Assembly (NCBI RefSeq): GCF_002869745.1 | Contig: NZ_PNOS01000029.1 | Location: 1-63,321 of the forward strand | Reading direction: 5' to 3' | Source of the DNA: Oceaniglobus roseus | Lineage (GTDB): Bacteria > Pseudomonadota > Alphaproteobacteria > Rhodobacterales > Rhodobacteraceae | DNA length: 63,321 nucleotides | Shown: positions 45,701 to 54,185 of the stretch, piece after piece | Layout: each line of letters opens with the position of its first letter | How positions within the stretch are numbered: the stretch's first letter is position 1 | The notes under the pieces: model-generated | The model's input: only the letters and a program-made list of their open reading frames with translations | Database searches by the model: none | What the model was told of the DNA's origin: nothing | Program-made: the position numbers and the translations under genes

Positions 45701-46593
45701 CCGGCGCGGCACTGTCCACACCCGCGGCGGGGACGGATTTTCCCCTGTCGGACGCGCAGTTCGAAAGGATCGGACGGATCATGCGCCTGCAAAGCGGCAT
45801 CTGCCTGGCCGACGGGGCGCAGAAACTGGTTGTGTCGCGGCTTTCCAAGCATCTCAAGCGGCTCGGGCTTCCGGGCTTCGAAGCCTATCTGGACTTCGTC
45901 ACTGGCCCCCAGGGGGCCGAGGAACAGAAGCGGATGATCGACGCGCTGACCACCAACACCACGCGGTTCTTCCGCGAGGAGGGCCATTTCCGCCTGCTCG
46001 AGACCGGGCAGATGCCGCGGCTGATCCGCAAGGCGCGGGAGGGCGGCCGGGTGCGGCTGTGGTCGGCCGCCTGTTCCAGCGGCGAGGAACCCTACAGCAT
46101 GGCAGCGACCGTGCTGCGGGCCTTCCCCGACGCCGGACAGCACGATTTCCGCATCCTCGCGACAGACATCAACACGGCGATGCTGACCCGGGCGAAGGCC
46201 GCGATCTATGCGGCGGAAGCGGCGCGAGACGTGCCGGCGGACCTGGCCCGCCTCATGTTCGAACCGGGCCCCGGCCCCTCGCAGGTGCGCGTCCGCCAGC
46301 CCCTGCGCGACCTCGTCTCGTTCCGCTACCTCAACTTCATGGAGCCTTGGCCCGTGCGCGGCCCGTTCGACGCGATCTTCTGCCGCAACGTGACGATCTA
46401 CATGGAGCCGGAAATCCAGATGCGGATCTGGACCGGGCTCGAACGGGTCCTGGACGAGGAGGGCAGTCTCTTCATCGGTCATTCCGAACGGATCGGCCCC
46501 AGCCTTGCCGACCGTCTGGAGCTCTACGGGCCGACGTCGTTCCGCCGTCCCGGAAGCCGGCCGACTTCCACGCAGTCCAGAATTGGAGCCTAG
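45697..46593 (+). CDS. cheR: Chemoreceptor methyltransferase CheR
   Basis: A 298-residue SAM-dependent enzyme methylating receptor Glu residues. An N-terminal helical domain comes first, then LWSAACSSGEEPYSMA (motif I) and FDAIFCRNVTIYM (motif IV). A beta-subdomain for pentapeptide binding appears present between ILATDIN and FRYLNF. The receptor upstream ends in TWTDF, the kind of tether CheR binds. There is no cheB in the cluster. Starts with ATGA overlap to cheW. Confidence 0.97.
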   Translation: MTGAALSTPAAGTDFPLSDAQFERIGRIMRLQSGICLADGAQKLVVSRLSKHLKRLGLPGFEAYLDFVTGPQGAEEQKRMIDALTTNTTRFFREEGHFRLLETGQMPRLIRKAREGGRVRLWSAACSSGEEPYSMAATVLRAFPDAGQHDFRILATDINTAMLTRAKAAIYAAEAARDVPADLARLMFEPGPGPSQVRVRQPLRDLVSFRYLNFMEPWPVRGPFDAIFCRNVTIYMEPEIQMRIWTGLERVLDEEGSLFIGHSERIGPSLADRLELYGPTSFRRPGSRPTSTQSRIGA

Positions 46594-46595
46594 CC

Positions 46596-46982
46596 ATGTC
46601 CCTTCGTGATACCCTCCAGGTTCTCGTCGTCGACGACACCAGCGTCAGCCGGGGTCTCGTCTGCATGTCGCTCGAGGAGATCGGGATCAAGAACGTCGAC
46701 TTCTGCAAATCCGGCGACGAAGCCTTCGACATCGCAACCCGCCGCGGCGTGCATGTGGTCATCTCGGACCAGAATATGCCCGGGCTGACGGGGATCCAGC
46801 TGCTGGAGAAACTCAGGATGCAGAAGGCGACGTCGCGCATCGGCTTCATCCTGATCAGCGGCTCGATGAACCAGCAGCTGCTGGATTCGGCGCGCAAGTG
46901 GGGGCTGAACAACTTCCTGTCCAAACCCTTCGACACGCCCAAACTGAAGACCTGTCTCGAGACCGTGACGGGGCCGCTGTGA
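46596..46982 (+). CDS. cheY: Response regulator CheY (second copy)
   Basis: A 128-residue single receiver domain: Asp13/Asp14, phospho-acceptor Asp58 (VISDQNMPGLTG), Ser88 at the Thr position and Lys110 (FLSKPFD). It is divergent from the first CheY in the operon (different alpha-4/beta-5 surface, GSMNQQLLDSARKWG), so the two probably have separate targets. Two CheY genes flanking cheA-cheW-cheR is the Rhodobacter cheOp1 pattern, from memory. GTGA overlap with the next small gene. Confidence 0.95.
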   Translation: MSLRDTLQVLVVDDTSVSRGLVCMSLEEIGIKNVDFCKSGDEAFDIATRRGVHVVISDQNMPGLTGIQLLEKLRMQKATSRIGFILISGSMNQQLLDSARKWGLNNFLSKPFDTPKLKTCLETVTGPL

Positions 46983-47317
46983 TCGCCCCCGATCCGACGC
47001 TGTCCGAGGTACTGAACCGTCTGGGCCGGGAACTGGCACGGGTCGAGGACATGGGCCTCAGGCTCGAGGACAGCGTGGCGGAACTGGTGTCCGGCACGGC
47101 CGACGCGGCGCCGTCCTCGTTGCAGACGCTGGACCTGATGGTGCAGACCTGCCGCGATCTCAAGTGCTTCGCCCTGCACATGGCCGAAACAATGCCGAGG
47201 TGTGGTGCGCCGGAGCTTGAGGAGTCGCTGCGCGTGGTGCGCCTGGCCCGCGTGCGGCAGGCGCTGTCCGGCCACTTTGCCGACCAGGAGGAGGAGCGGG
47301 ACGCGCACATCTTCTGA
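46979..47317 (+). CDS. Small helical protein with CheZ-like DxxxQ motif
   Basis: A 112-residue all-helical protein, last in the che operon, start GTG overlapping the second cheY stop (GTGA). It contains SSLQTLDLMVQTCRDL, in which Asp52 and Gln56 form D-x-x-x-Q, the spacing of the catalytic Asp/Gln in CheZ (QDLTGQ region). N-terminal segment LNRLGRELARVEDMGLRLEDSV could form the other arm of a hairpin. CheZ itself is longer (~214 residues) and mainly gammaproteobacterial; small CheZ-like proteins (for example CheT) are known in alphaproteobacteria. Phosphatase activity towards a CheY is a hypothesis. Confidence 0.7.
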   Translation: MIAPDPTLSEVLNRLGRELARVEDMGLRLEDSVAELVSGTADAAPSSLQTLDLMVQTCRDLKCFALHMAETMPRCGAPELEESLRVVRLARVRQALSGHFADQEEERDAHIF

Positions 47318-47640
47318 GGCGCCGGGCCCGGGCAAGACCAAGGGGCGGGGTCCGAGGCCGAGCCTGCCAACTCTGCCGAGTGATCGGGAAGAGCCGCTCT
47401 GCTTGCTCAGTTTCGACCTGTTCGCACCCGGCGGGCGAGCCGTAAGATGGGTCATATGACCCATCCTACCTCGGCCGCGCGAGGGCGCCTCAGAACGGTT
47501 CCCCGGGTGTCCGAAGCGAGGCGCAGAAGCTGCAAGAACCCAGACCCTCGGATCCGCCGGAAGCTGACGGTGGAGGCCCGGGAAGTGTCGGACTCGAGGC
47601 ACGACCGGCGCACTCCGTACGCCCGCCGCCAGCCGGGGTT
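47318..47640. other. 323-bp convergent gap, one palindrome
   Basis: No gene is supported between the chemotaxis cluster and the convergent aminoacyltransferase gene. The gap is ordinary GC-rich sequence apart from the palindrome listed separately. A few short frames are not plausible proteins. Confidence 0.6.
47442..47469. repeat. Near-perfect 28-bp palindrome
   Basis: GATGGGTCATATGACCCATC is a perfect 20-bp palindrome (47446-47465). With GTA/TAC flanks it extends to 28 bp with one mismatched pair. It sits between two convergent transcription units, so it could be a bidirectional terminator or a member of a REP-like family (GTAGGATGGGT-type sequences are common in alphaproteobacteria, from memory). 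Confidence 0.75.
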
Positions 47641-48480
47641 TCACTTCTTCGCCGTGGTGGGGCGGGTGTCCGGGAGGTTGATCTGGGCGACCTGCTCGGC
47701 GATCGGGTCGGTCGAGAGGGGGTGCAGGTCGGCGGAGTAGGACTTCGGGTCGCCCATCGGCTGCCATTTGCCCCCGACATAGACCTCGACCGACGAGAAC
47801 TTGGCCTTGTAGCCCATCTTCGGGCTGCCGGGCACCCAGTAGCCGAGATAGACGTAGGGCAGCCCGGCCTCCTGCGCGATGCGGATGTGATCGAGGATCA
47901 CGTAGGTGCCGAGGCTTTCGGCCGGGTGGGTCGGGTCGTAGAAGGAATAGACCATCGACAGCCCGTCCGACAGCACGTCCGTCAGGCAGACCGCGGCCAG
48001 TTCGCGCCGCCGTTCGGAGGTGCCGGGGCGGGAGTACTCGACGACGCGCGAGCGGATCGGCGTCTCCTCGATCATCGCGGCGAATTCGAAGATGTCCATG
48101 TCGGCCATACCGCCTGTCGCATGGCGGCTGTCGAGGTAGGCACGGAACAGGGCGAACTGGTCCTCGGTCGCCCAGGGTGAATTGGCCTCGCGGCGCAGCG
48201 CGGCGTTGCGCTTCATCAGCTTCTTCTGGGTGCGCGACGGGGTGAAACCGTCGACCTTCACGCGCACCGACAGGCAGGCGGAACACTCGGCGCAGGAGGG
48301 GCGGTACAGCACGTTCTGCGAGCGCCGGAAACCCTGCTGGGACAGGGAATCGTTCAGCTTCTCCGCATACTCGCCCTGCAGCGCGGTGAAGAGCTTGCGC
48401 TCCATCCGGCCGTCGAGATAGGGGCAGGGCTGCGGCGCCGTGACGTAGAACTGCGGCGCGATCGGCAGGGTGTGGCGCAT
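47641..48480 (-). CDS. bpt: Aspartate/glutamate leucyl/arginyl-tRNA-protein transferase
   Basis: A 279-residue N-end-rule enzyme of the Bpt/Ate family, adding an amino acid from aminoacyl-tRNA to proteins with N-terminal Asp/Glu. Conserved features: the N-terminal [18 protein letters not shown], the Cys-rich [17 protein letters not shown], and the C-terminal [18 protein letters not shown]. The ATG at 48480 begins [17 protein letters not shown], the usual start. The RDD gene lies 82 bp upstream on the same strand. Whether Leu or Arg is transferred is not shown by sequence alone; bacterial Bpt proteins use Leu. Confidence 0.93.
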   Translation of the reverse strand: MRHTLPIAPQFYVTAPQPCPYLDGRMERKLFTALQGEYAEKLNDSLSQQGFRRSQNVLYRPSCAECSACLSVRVKVDGFTPSRTQKKLMKRNAALRREANSPWATEDQFALFRAYLDSRHATGGMADMDIFEFAAMIEETPIRSRVVEYSRPGTSERRRELAAVCLTDVLSDGLSMVYSFYDPTHPAESLGTYVILDHIRIAQEAGLPYVYLGYWVPGSPKMGYKAKFSSVEVYVGGKWQPMGDPKSYSADLHPLSTDPIAEQVAQINLPDTRPTTAKK

Positions 48481-48562
48481 GGATTCCCCGGGTCCGTTTC
48501 GCGGCAGGTTAGCAACGAAGACAGCAGCCGCCAACCCTTTTGGTGGGTCGATCCGCGCCCTC

Positions 48563-49018
48563 TCAGGACGCGGCCGCGCGGTTGATCGCCGCAGTCCCCA
48601 GAAGGTGGTCGGTCAGGCCCTGGCCGCGGGAGGTCGTCAGCATCAGGACCACGGACACGAGCTGCAGCGGGAAGACCGTCATGCTCGCCGTGTAGCCGAT
48701 GGTATGGAGAAGCGCCGCGGTCAGATCGAAGGTCTCGCCCCGGGCGGTGCGGAACTCGATCGACATCACCCGCATCCCCGGCGTGGCCGAGCGGTTGGCG
48801 AGGCTCGCCGTGCGGTAGAGGAAGCCGACCGTGATCCAGATCAGCGGGAAGAAGAACAGCCCGAGGAACAGGGTGAAGGGCAGCGTCAGCACCGAGATCA
48901 GCCCGATCAGCAGCACGTCGATCAGCCAAGCGAAGAACCGCTTCGTCGCCACGTCCGCGTAGAAGTCGGCGTCGCGGTCCGGGTCGGGCAGGCCGAGGGC
49001 GGGATCGTGGAAGGTCAT
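48563..49018 (-). CDS. RDD-family membrane protein
   Basis: A 151-residue protein with an RDD domain: [20 protein letters not shown], with Arg-Asp-type residues, TM helices 2 and 3 ([38 protein letters not shown]) and the conserved [20 protein letters not shown]. The RDD family may act as small transporters or scaffolds; function not known. In a minus-strand run with the DUF2852 gene upstream and the bpt gene downstream. Confidence 0.9.
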   Translation of the reverse strand: MTFHDPALGLPDPDRDADFYADVATKRFFAWLIDVLLIGLISVLTLPFTLFLGLFFFPLIWITVGFLYRTASLANRSATPGMRVMSIEFRTARGETFDLTAALLHTIGYTASMTVFPLQLVSVVLMLTTSRGQGLTDHLLGTAAINRAAAS

Positions 49019-49079
49019 CGTCGGGCTCCGGGAGGCAGGGGGGCGGAAGGCCCGCCGAAGCGGGCCGGTGCAGGGACGA

Positions 49080-49499
49080 TCAGGCGTCCTGGACGGTGGT
49101 GTCGCCGTTGCCGTTCTTGCGGGCGCGGTCTTCCATGAACTGGTCGAACTCGGCCTTGTCCTTGGCGGCGCGCAGACGCTCGAGGAAGGACTGGAAGGCG
49201 TCCTGCTCTTTTTCCAGGCGGCGCAGGGTGTCGGCCTTGTAGGCGTCGAACGCGGAGTTGCCCGAGCTGCGGAAGGCGGCGGCGGTGTGGCGGGTGCGCG
49301 ACAGGGCGCAGGAGGACTTGCTGAACATGCGCTTGCTCCAGATCATGTAGGCGAGGATGGCGAGCCCGACGGGCCAGAAGGCGATGAAGCCGAGGACCAT
49401 GGCCGCGATCCACGCGCCCTTGCCCTTGTCGTCAAGCCAGGCCTCGGAGCGCGCAAGCCACGACATGCGGGTTGCGGGGGTGTCTGCGTAGTAGCTCAT
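49080..49499 (-). CDS. DUF2852 single-TM protein
   Basis: A 139-residue protein with one TM helix at about residues 28-50 (GAWIAAMVLGFIAFWPVGLAILAYMIW, quoted in part) and a charged helical C-terminal half (FDAYKADTLRRLEKEQDAFQSFL), the DUF2852 pattern of alphaproteobacteria. The ATG at 49499 has GGGAGAG upstream; a frame start at 49544 reads into the operator region and was rejected. Its promoter region carries two similar palindromes (49529-49603). Function unknown. Confidence 0.88.
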   Translation of the reverse strand: MSYYADTPATRMSWLARSEAWLDDKGKGAWIAAMVLGFIAFWPVGLAILAYMIWSKRMFSKSSCALSRTRHTAAAFRSSGNSAFDAYKADTLRRLEKEQDAFQSFLERLRAAKDKAEFDQFMEDRARKNGNGDTTVQDA

Positions 49500-49528
49500 T
49501 GCTCTCTCCCGTGTCGGGTTGGGGGTGA

Positions 49529-49603
49529 TGTGAATGTCTTTCACATCCCCAAGATCGGGACGGCGGGGCGCTGCTTCAAGGGTTGATGTGAAAGTAATTT
49601 ACA
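49529..49603 (-). promoter_or_regulatory. Two 17-bp operator-like palindromes upstream of DUF2852 gene
   Basis: TGTGAATGTCTTTCACA (49529-49545; arms GATGTGAA/TTCACATC with 5-bp spacer) and TGTGAAAGTAATTTACA (49587-49603) share TGTgAA-N5-TTyACA. Their starts are 58 bp apart, nearly 5.5 helical turns. Both lie between the YbaK stop and the DUF2852 start. A TTGAAG -35-like box is between them. A dimeric regulator, unidentified, probably binds both. Confidence 0.55.
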
Positions 49604-49612
49604 TTTTCGCGA

Positions 49613-50083
49613 TCAGGCCGTGAAATCAGAGACTTGCGCGCCGGTCACGCGCAGCAAGTCGGGCGGGGCGATGGCGAAGACGTGGCGCGGCGTGCCCGCG
49701 GCGGCCCAGATCAGCGCGAAATCCGACAGGTGCGGGTCGTAGAAGCTGCGGATCGGGTGCAGGTGGCCGACCGGCGAGACGCCGCCGATGGCAAAGCCCG
49801 TGCGCGCGCGAACCAGCGCGGCATCCGCCTTGCCGAGGGGGCATCCCGCCGCCCGCGCCGCCTTTTCCGGGTCCACGTGGTTGTTGCCGGCGGTCAGGAA
49901 CAGCACCGGCTCGCCGCTCGTCTCGTCGCGGAAGACGATGGACTTGGCGATCTGGTCGATCGCGCAGCCCACTGCGGCGGCGGCGTCGGCGGCGGTGCGG
50001 GTCGTCTCCGCCATCTCGCGCACCTCGGTGGCCAGACCCGCCGCCTCCAGCGCCGCCTTCACCCGGGTCAGGCTTTTGCTCAT
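49613..50083 (-). CDS. YbaK/EbsC-type aminoacyl-tRNA deacylase
   Basis: A 156-residue protein of the YbaK/ProRS-INS superfamily, which hydrolyses mischarged Cys-tRNA-Pro or related species. The conserved pieces are AKSIVFRDE, VLFLTAGNNHVD and TGFAIGGVSPVGHLHPI, with the Gly-Gly-Val-Ser-Pro loop at the active site. Length is right. Start MSKSLTRVKAALEAAG. The glnE gene runs the other way from it. Confidence 0.92.
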   Translation of the reverse strand: MSKSLTRVKAALEAAGLATEVREMAETTRTAADAAAAVGCAIDQIAKSIVFRDETSGEPVLFLTAGNNHVDPEKAARAAGCPLGKADAALVRARTGFAIGGVSPVGHLHPIRSFYDPHLSDFALIWAAAGTPRHVFAIAPPDLLRVTGAQVSDFTA

Positions 50084-50167
50084 GGATCCCCGCTGCTGTC
50101 ATCTTTGCGTCTGATTCAGGTATGACTTGGGTATGTGCAATTCGATCCCAAGCTCAAGGCCCGTTCC

Positions 50168-52972
50168 ATGACCTTCGCCGCCCGCATGACCCGCTGCCCC
50201 CGTCCCTTCGAAACGGACCGTCGTCCCGAGGCCGCGCCCCTCGAAGCGCTCGCGCCGGAGCTGGCTGACCTGTTGGAAGGTGCGGCGGGATGCAGCCCGT
50301 TCCTGAAGGGCGCGATGGAGCGCGAGGCGGAGTGGCTGGCCGAGGCGCTGTCGGTCGCGCCCGAGGCGGCCTTCGCGGGGATCCTCGACGACATGCAGGC
50401 GCTGGAGGACGGGCAGCTGGCGGCGGGGCTGCGGGTGGCGAAGCGGCGGACGGCGCTGCTGACGGGGCTTGCGGACCTGGCCGGGGTCTGGCGCCTGGAA
50501 GAGGTCACGGGGGCGCTGACCGCCTTCGCCGACCTCGCGGTCGCGCGGGCGCTGGCCTCGACCGTCGCGGCCGAGATCCGGCGGAAGAAGCTGCCGGGGC
50601 TGACGGAGGACGACATCGCCACCGCGGGCGGCATGGTGGTGCTGGCCATGGGCAAGATGGGGGCGGGGGAGCTGAACTATTCCTCCGACATCGACCTGAT
50701 CTGCCTCTTCGACGAAAGCCGCTTCGATCCGGCCGAGCTGATGACCGCCCGTGCCGGGTTCGTGCGCGCGACCCAGCGGATGTGCGCGCTGCTCTCGGAC
50801 CGCAGCGCCGAGGGCTATGTCTTCCGCACCGACCTTCGGCTGCGCCCCGATCCTTCGGTCACGCCGGTCTGCGTCGGCATGGAGGCGGCCGAGCGGTATT
50901 ACGAAAGCCTCGGGCGGACCTGGGAGCGGGCGGCGCATATCAAGGCGCGGCCCTCTGCCGGAGACGTCATCGCCGGGGAAGCCTATCTTGAACGGCTCCG
51001 CCCCTTCATCTGGCGGCGTCATCTGGACTTCGCGGCGATCAAGGATGCCCACGACATGCGGCTGAGGATCCGCGCCCACAAGGGGTTGAACGGCCGACCG
51101 GCGCTGGAGGGCTACGACCTGAAGCTCGGGCGGGGCGGCATCCGCGAGATCGAGTTCTTCACCCAGACCCGGCAGATCATCGCGGGCGGGCGCGACCCCT
51201 CGCTCCGCGTCCGCGGCACCTGCGAGGGGCTCGACCGGCTGGTGGCGGCGGGCTGGGTGCAGGGCGGGACGGCCGAACAGCTGAAGGCGGATTACGTCGA
51301 ACACCGGACAGTCGAGCACCGGGTGCAGATGGTGAACGACGCCCAGACCCACGCCCTGCCGCAGGACGGCGAGGGGTTCGCGCGGCTTGCCGCGATGATG
51401 GACCGCGACACCGAAGCCCTGCGCGACGAGATCGAGGCGCGGCTCGAGCGGGTGGCGGGCCTGACCGAGCCGTTCTTCGATCCCGCCCACGAGTCCCGCG
51501 ACGGGCAGGAGCCTTCGGAGCCGCCCGAACTGGACGAGAAGCAGGCGGCGATCGTCGCCCGCTGGCGCGGCTATCCGGCGCTGCGGTCGCAACGCGCGCA
51601 GGAGATCTTCGACCGGCTGCGCCCCGACCTGCTGGCCCGCCTCTCCGAAAGCGCCGACCCCGAGCAGGCGCTGCTGCACCTCGACGGCTTCCTTGCCGGG
51701 CTGCCCGCCGGGGTGCAGCTGTTCTCGCTCTTCGAGGCCAATCCGCAGCTGATCGACCTGATCGTCGACATCGCCGACACCGCGCCGGACCTCGCGCGGT
51801 TCCTGTCGCGCAATGCCGGGGTGTTCGACGCGGTGATCGGCGGCACCTTCTTTACCCCCTGGCCCGGGCCCGAGGCGTTGCGGGAGGACCTGGAGGCGCG
51901 GCTGGCCGATGCCGCCGACTACGAGGCGCGGCTGGACCTGGCGCGGGCCTGGGCGAAGGAGTGGAAGTTCCGCATCGGCGTCCACCACCTGCGCGGGCTG
52001 ATCGGGGCCGATGCGGCGGGGCGGCAGTATGCCGATGTCGCCGACGCGGTGCTGGGCGTTCTCTGGCCGCTGGTCGGCGCGCATTTCGCCGAACGCCACG
52101 GCGCGGCGCCGGGGCGGGGGGCGATGGTGCTGGGCATGGGCTCGCTCGGTGCGGGGCGGCTGAATGCGGCCTCGGACCTGGACCTGATCGTGATCTACGA
52201 CGCCGACGGGGTCGAGGCGAGCGAGGGCAAGCGGCCGCTGGCCTCGCGCCTCTATTATGCCCGGCTGACGCAGGCGCTGGTCACGGCCCTGTCGGCCGCG
52301 ATGGCCGAGGGCAAGCTCTACGAGGTCGACATGCGGCTGCGCCCGTCGGGGCGGCAGGGGCCGGTGGCGACCGCGCTCCCGGCCTTCCGCACCTACCAGC
52401 GCGAGGAGGCCTGGACCTGGGAGCACCTGGCCCTGACCCGCGCGCGGGCCGTGGCCGGGGCGGCAGAGCTGTGTGACGCGGTCGAGTCGTTCCGGCTGGA
52501 GCTGCTGGCCGCACCCCGCGAGGCCGCGCCGGTGCTGAAGGACGTCGCCGACATGCGCGACCGGCTGGCGGCGGCGCAGGGCGCCTCGGGGCCGTTTGAC
52601 GCCAAGGCGGGACCGGGGCGGTTGCAGGACATCGAACTGGCGGCCTCGGCGGCGGCGCTGCTGGCGGGCTGTCCGTCACGGGCGGTGCCCGAACAGCTCG
52701 AGGCAGGGGCGGCGGCGGGCGTGCTGCCGGCCCACGTGGCGCAGGACCTGGCCGAGGCGCACGGTGCCTTCTGGCGGCTTCACGCGGCGGCGCGGCTGCT
52801 GAGCCCAGGGCGGCTCGCGCCCGACCACCTGGGCGCGGGGGGCGCTGCGCTCCTGCTGCGCGACAGCGGGGCGGAGACGCTGGAGGAACTGGCGGCGGCC
52901 ATGGCGGAATTGGCCGGGAAGGCGGCGGCCCATGTCGCGGAAATGCTTGGCAGCGCGGCCGACAGGGCCTAA
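50168..52972 (+). CDS. glnE: Glutamine synthetase adenylyltransferase/deadenylylase
   Basis: A 934-residue bifunctional enzyme that adenylylates GlnA at its Tyr and reverses it, under PII control. Two nucleotidyltransferase domains: MGKMGAGELNYSSDIDLICL (about residues 158-177) and MGSLGAGRLNAASDLDLIVIY (about 655), quoted in part. A regulatory helical domain lies between. Its length matches the family. The ATG at 50168 was chosen over GTG 50135 for its AAGG spacing. Monocistronic here; convergent context downstream. Confidence 0.97.
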   Translation: MTFAARMTRCPRPFETDRRPEAAPLEALAPELADLLEGAAGCSPFLKGAMEREAEWLAEALSVAPEAAFAGILDDMQALEDGQLAAGLRVAKRRTALLTGLADLAGVWRLEEVTGALTAFADLAVARALASTVAAEIRRKKLPGLTEDDIATAGGMVVLAMGKMGAGELNYSSDIDLICLFDESRFDPAELMTARAGFVRATQRMCALLSDRSAEGYVFRTDLRLRPDPSVTPVCVGMEAAERYYESLGRTWERAAHIKARPSAGDVIAGEAYLERLRPFIWRRHLDFAAIKDAHDMRLRIRAHKGLNGRPALEGYDLKLGRGGIREIEFFTQTRQIIAGGRDPSLRVRGTCEGLDRLVAAGWVQGGTAEQLKADYVEHRTVEHRVQMVNDAQTHALPQDGEGFARLAAMMDRDTEALRDEIEARLERVAGLTEPFFDPAHESRDGQEPSEPPELDEKQAAIVARWRGYPALRSQRAQEIFDRLRPDLLARLSESADPEQALLHLDGFLAGLPAGVQLFSLFEANPQLIDLIVDIADTAPDLARFLSRNAGVFDAVIGGTFFTPWPGPEALREDLEARLADAADYEARLDLARAWAKEWKFRIGVHHLRGLIGADAAGRQYADVADAVLGVLWPLVGAHFAERHGAAPGRGAMVLGMGSLGAGRLNAASDLDLIVIYDADGVEASEGKRPLASRLYYARLTQALVTALSAAMAEGKLYEVDMRLRPSGRQGPVATALPAFRTYQREEAWTWEHLALTRARAVAGAAELCDAVESFRLELLAAPREAAPVLKDVADMRDRLAAAQGASGPFDAKAGPGRLQDIELAASAAALLAGCPSRAVPEQLEAGAAAGVLPAHVAQDLAEAHGAFWRLHAAARLLSPGRLAPDHLGAGGAALLLRDSGAETLEELAAAMAELAGKAAAHVAEMLGSAADRA

Positions 52973-53001
52973 CGCATGGACAGCAAAGCGAGGTGCGCGC
53001 G

Positions 53002-53274
53002 ATGGATTCTGCAATGACCGACCCCAAGGGCCTGATCCGCGAGAGCTACAACATCGAGGGGATCACGGCGGGCGAGTGCCGGTCGATCTTCCTCGACTGG
53101 GCACTGTCGCTCCCGGCCGAGGCCGTCCCGGCCGAGGCGCTGGCGGCGCTGTTGGAACACTACGAGGACGCGAACCCCGGCCATCCGATGAACACCGTGC
53201 TGCGCGACGGTCTGGCGGCGGCGGACTCGCCCGTGCGGCGGGGCGGGGGGGCGGCGCGGGTGCCGCCTGCGTGA
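53002..53274 (+). CDS. Small conserved hypothetical protein
   Basis: A 90-residue soluble, acidic protein beginning MDSAMTDPKGLIRESYNIEGITAGECRSIF, quoted in part, with FLDWALSLPAEAV and YEDANPGHPMNTVLRDGL. The C-terminal Gly/Ala/Arg stretch is low complexity. The ATG at 53002 has an AGGT purine run 8 nt before it; an in-frame ATG at 53014 is also possible. It follows glnE by 29 bp on the same strand. I know homologues only from Rhodobacteraceae and no function. Confidence 0.75.
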   Translation: MDSAMTDPKGLIRESYNIEGITAGECRSIFLDWALSLPAEAVPAEALAALLEHYEDANPGHPMNTVLRDGLAAADSPVRRGGGAARVPPA

Positions 53275-53277
53275 AGG

Positions 53278-53922
53278 TCAGGCGTCGAGTGCGGCGGCCT
53301 CGCGGGCCAGCGCCTCGATTCCGGCCCAGTCGCCGGACTCCACCTTGTCCTTCGGCGCGACCCAGCTGCCGCCGACGCACAGCGTATTCGACAGCGCCAG
53401 GTAGTCGCGGGCGTTCTTCGGCGACACGCCGCCGGTCGGGCAGAAGCTGACCTGCGGGATCGGCGCGCCGATCGCCTTCAGCGCGGGGACGCCTCCGGAG
53501 GCTTCGGCCGGGAAGAACTTCTGCGTGGTATAGCCGCGTTCGAGCAGCGCCATCGCCTCGGTCGCCGTGGCGGCCCCGGGCAACAGCGGCAAGCCCGCTT
53601 CCTCGCAGGCCGAGAGCAGGCGGTCGGTGGCGCCTGGGGAGACGCCGAAGGTCGCGCCCGCATCCACCGCGTCCTGCACGTCCTTCGGGGTCAGGAGCGT
53701 GCCCGCGCCGACGACGCCGCCCTCGACCTTCGCCATCTCGCGGATGGCGTCGAGCGCGGCGGGGGTGCGCAGGGTGACTTCCAGCGCGGGCAGGCCGCCC
53801 GCGATCAGCGCGCGGGCCAGGTCGGCGGCGCGGGACGCATCGTCAATGACGAGGACCGGAACGACGGGGGCGAGGCGGCAGATCTCGGCGGCCTTCTGGG
53901 AAGCGAGATGGGGCGTCATCAT
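53278..53922 (-). CDS. eda: 2-dehydro-3-deoxy-phosphogluconate aldolase
   Basis: A 214-residue KDPG aldolase, last enzyme of the Entner-Doudoroff pathway, giving pyruvate and G3P. The Schiff-base lysine is in TTQKFFPAEASGG, the proton-transfer Glu in ALEVTLRTPAALD, and VVGAGTLLTPKDV is the usual phosphate loop. Normal size. Ribosome site AAAGG is 9 nt upstream of the ATG. Unusually, edd is not next to it: a lipoprotein gene on the other strand intervenes. An inverted repeat lies just upstream. Confidence 0.97.
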   Translation of the reverse strand: MMTPHLASQKAAEICRLAPVVPVLVIDDASRAADLARALIAGGLPALEVTLRTPAALDAIREMAKVEGGVVGAGTLLTPKDVQDAVDAGATFGVSPGATDRLLSACEEAGLPLLPGAATATEAMALLERGYTTQKFFPAEASGGVPALKAIGAPIPQVSFCPTGGVSPKNARDYLALSNTLCVGGSWVAPKDKVESGDWAGIEALAREAAALDA

Positions 53923-53942
53923 GGCGGACCTTTCAATCAGCG

Positions 53943-53956
53943 GTGCAGCACTGCAC
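53943..53956. promoter_or_regulatory. Inverted repeat upstream of eda
   Basis: GTGCAG-CA-CTGCAC, 6-bp perfect arms with a 2-bp spacer, lies 21-34 bp before the eda start. It may be an operator for a carbon-source regulator or a leader hairpin. The arms do not match the repeat upstream of edd. Confidence 0.4.
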
Positions 53957-54185
53957 TAGCCGAGTGCCGTCGGCCTGTCCACCGGGCAGGATCGCTCGCC
54001 CTTGGGTTGACGAAATTTCATCACTGAAACAGGCATTTGGGCTTGATCGTTAAAGGGTTCCAGATAACGTAACGTCATCGGACATCAATTTATTGGCAGT
54101 TTATCGCCCGGCCGAGATGTCTGACCGGGCGAATGCGTTCCCGTGCGCGTCATTCTCTGCACGGGGTCTCGAAAGGAAGGTATGG

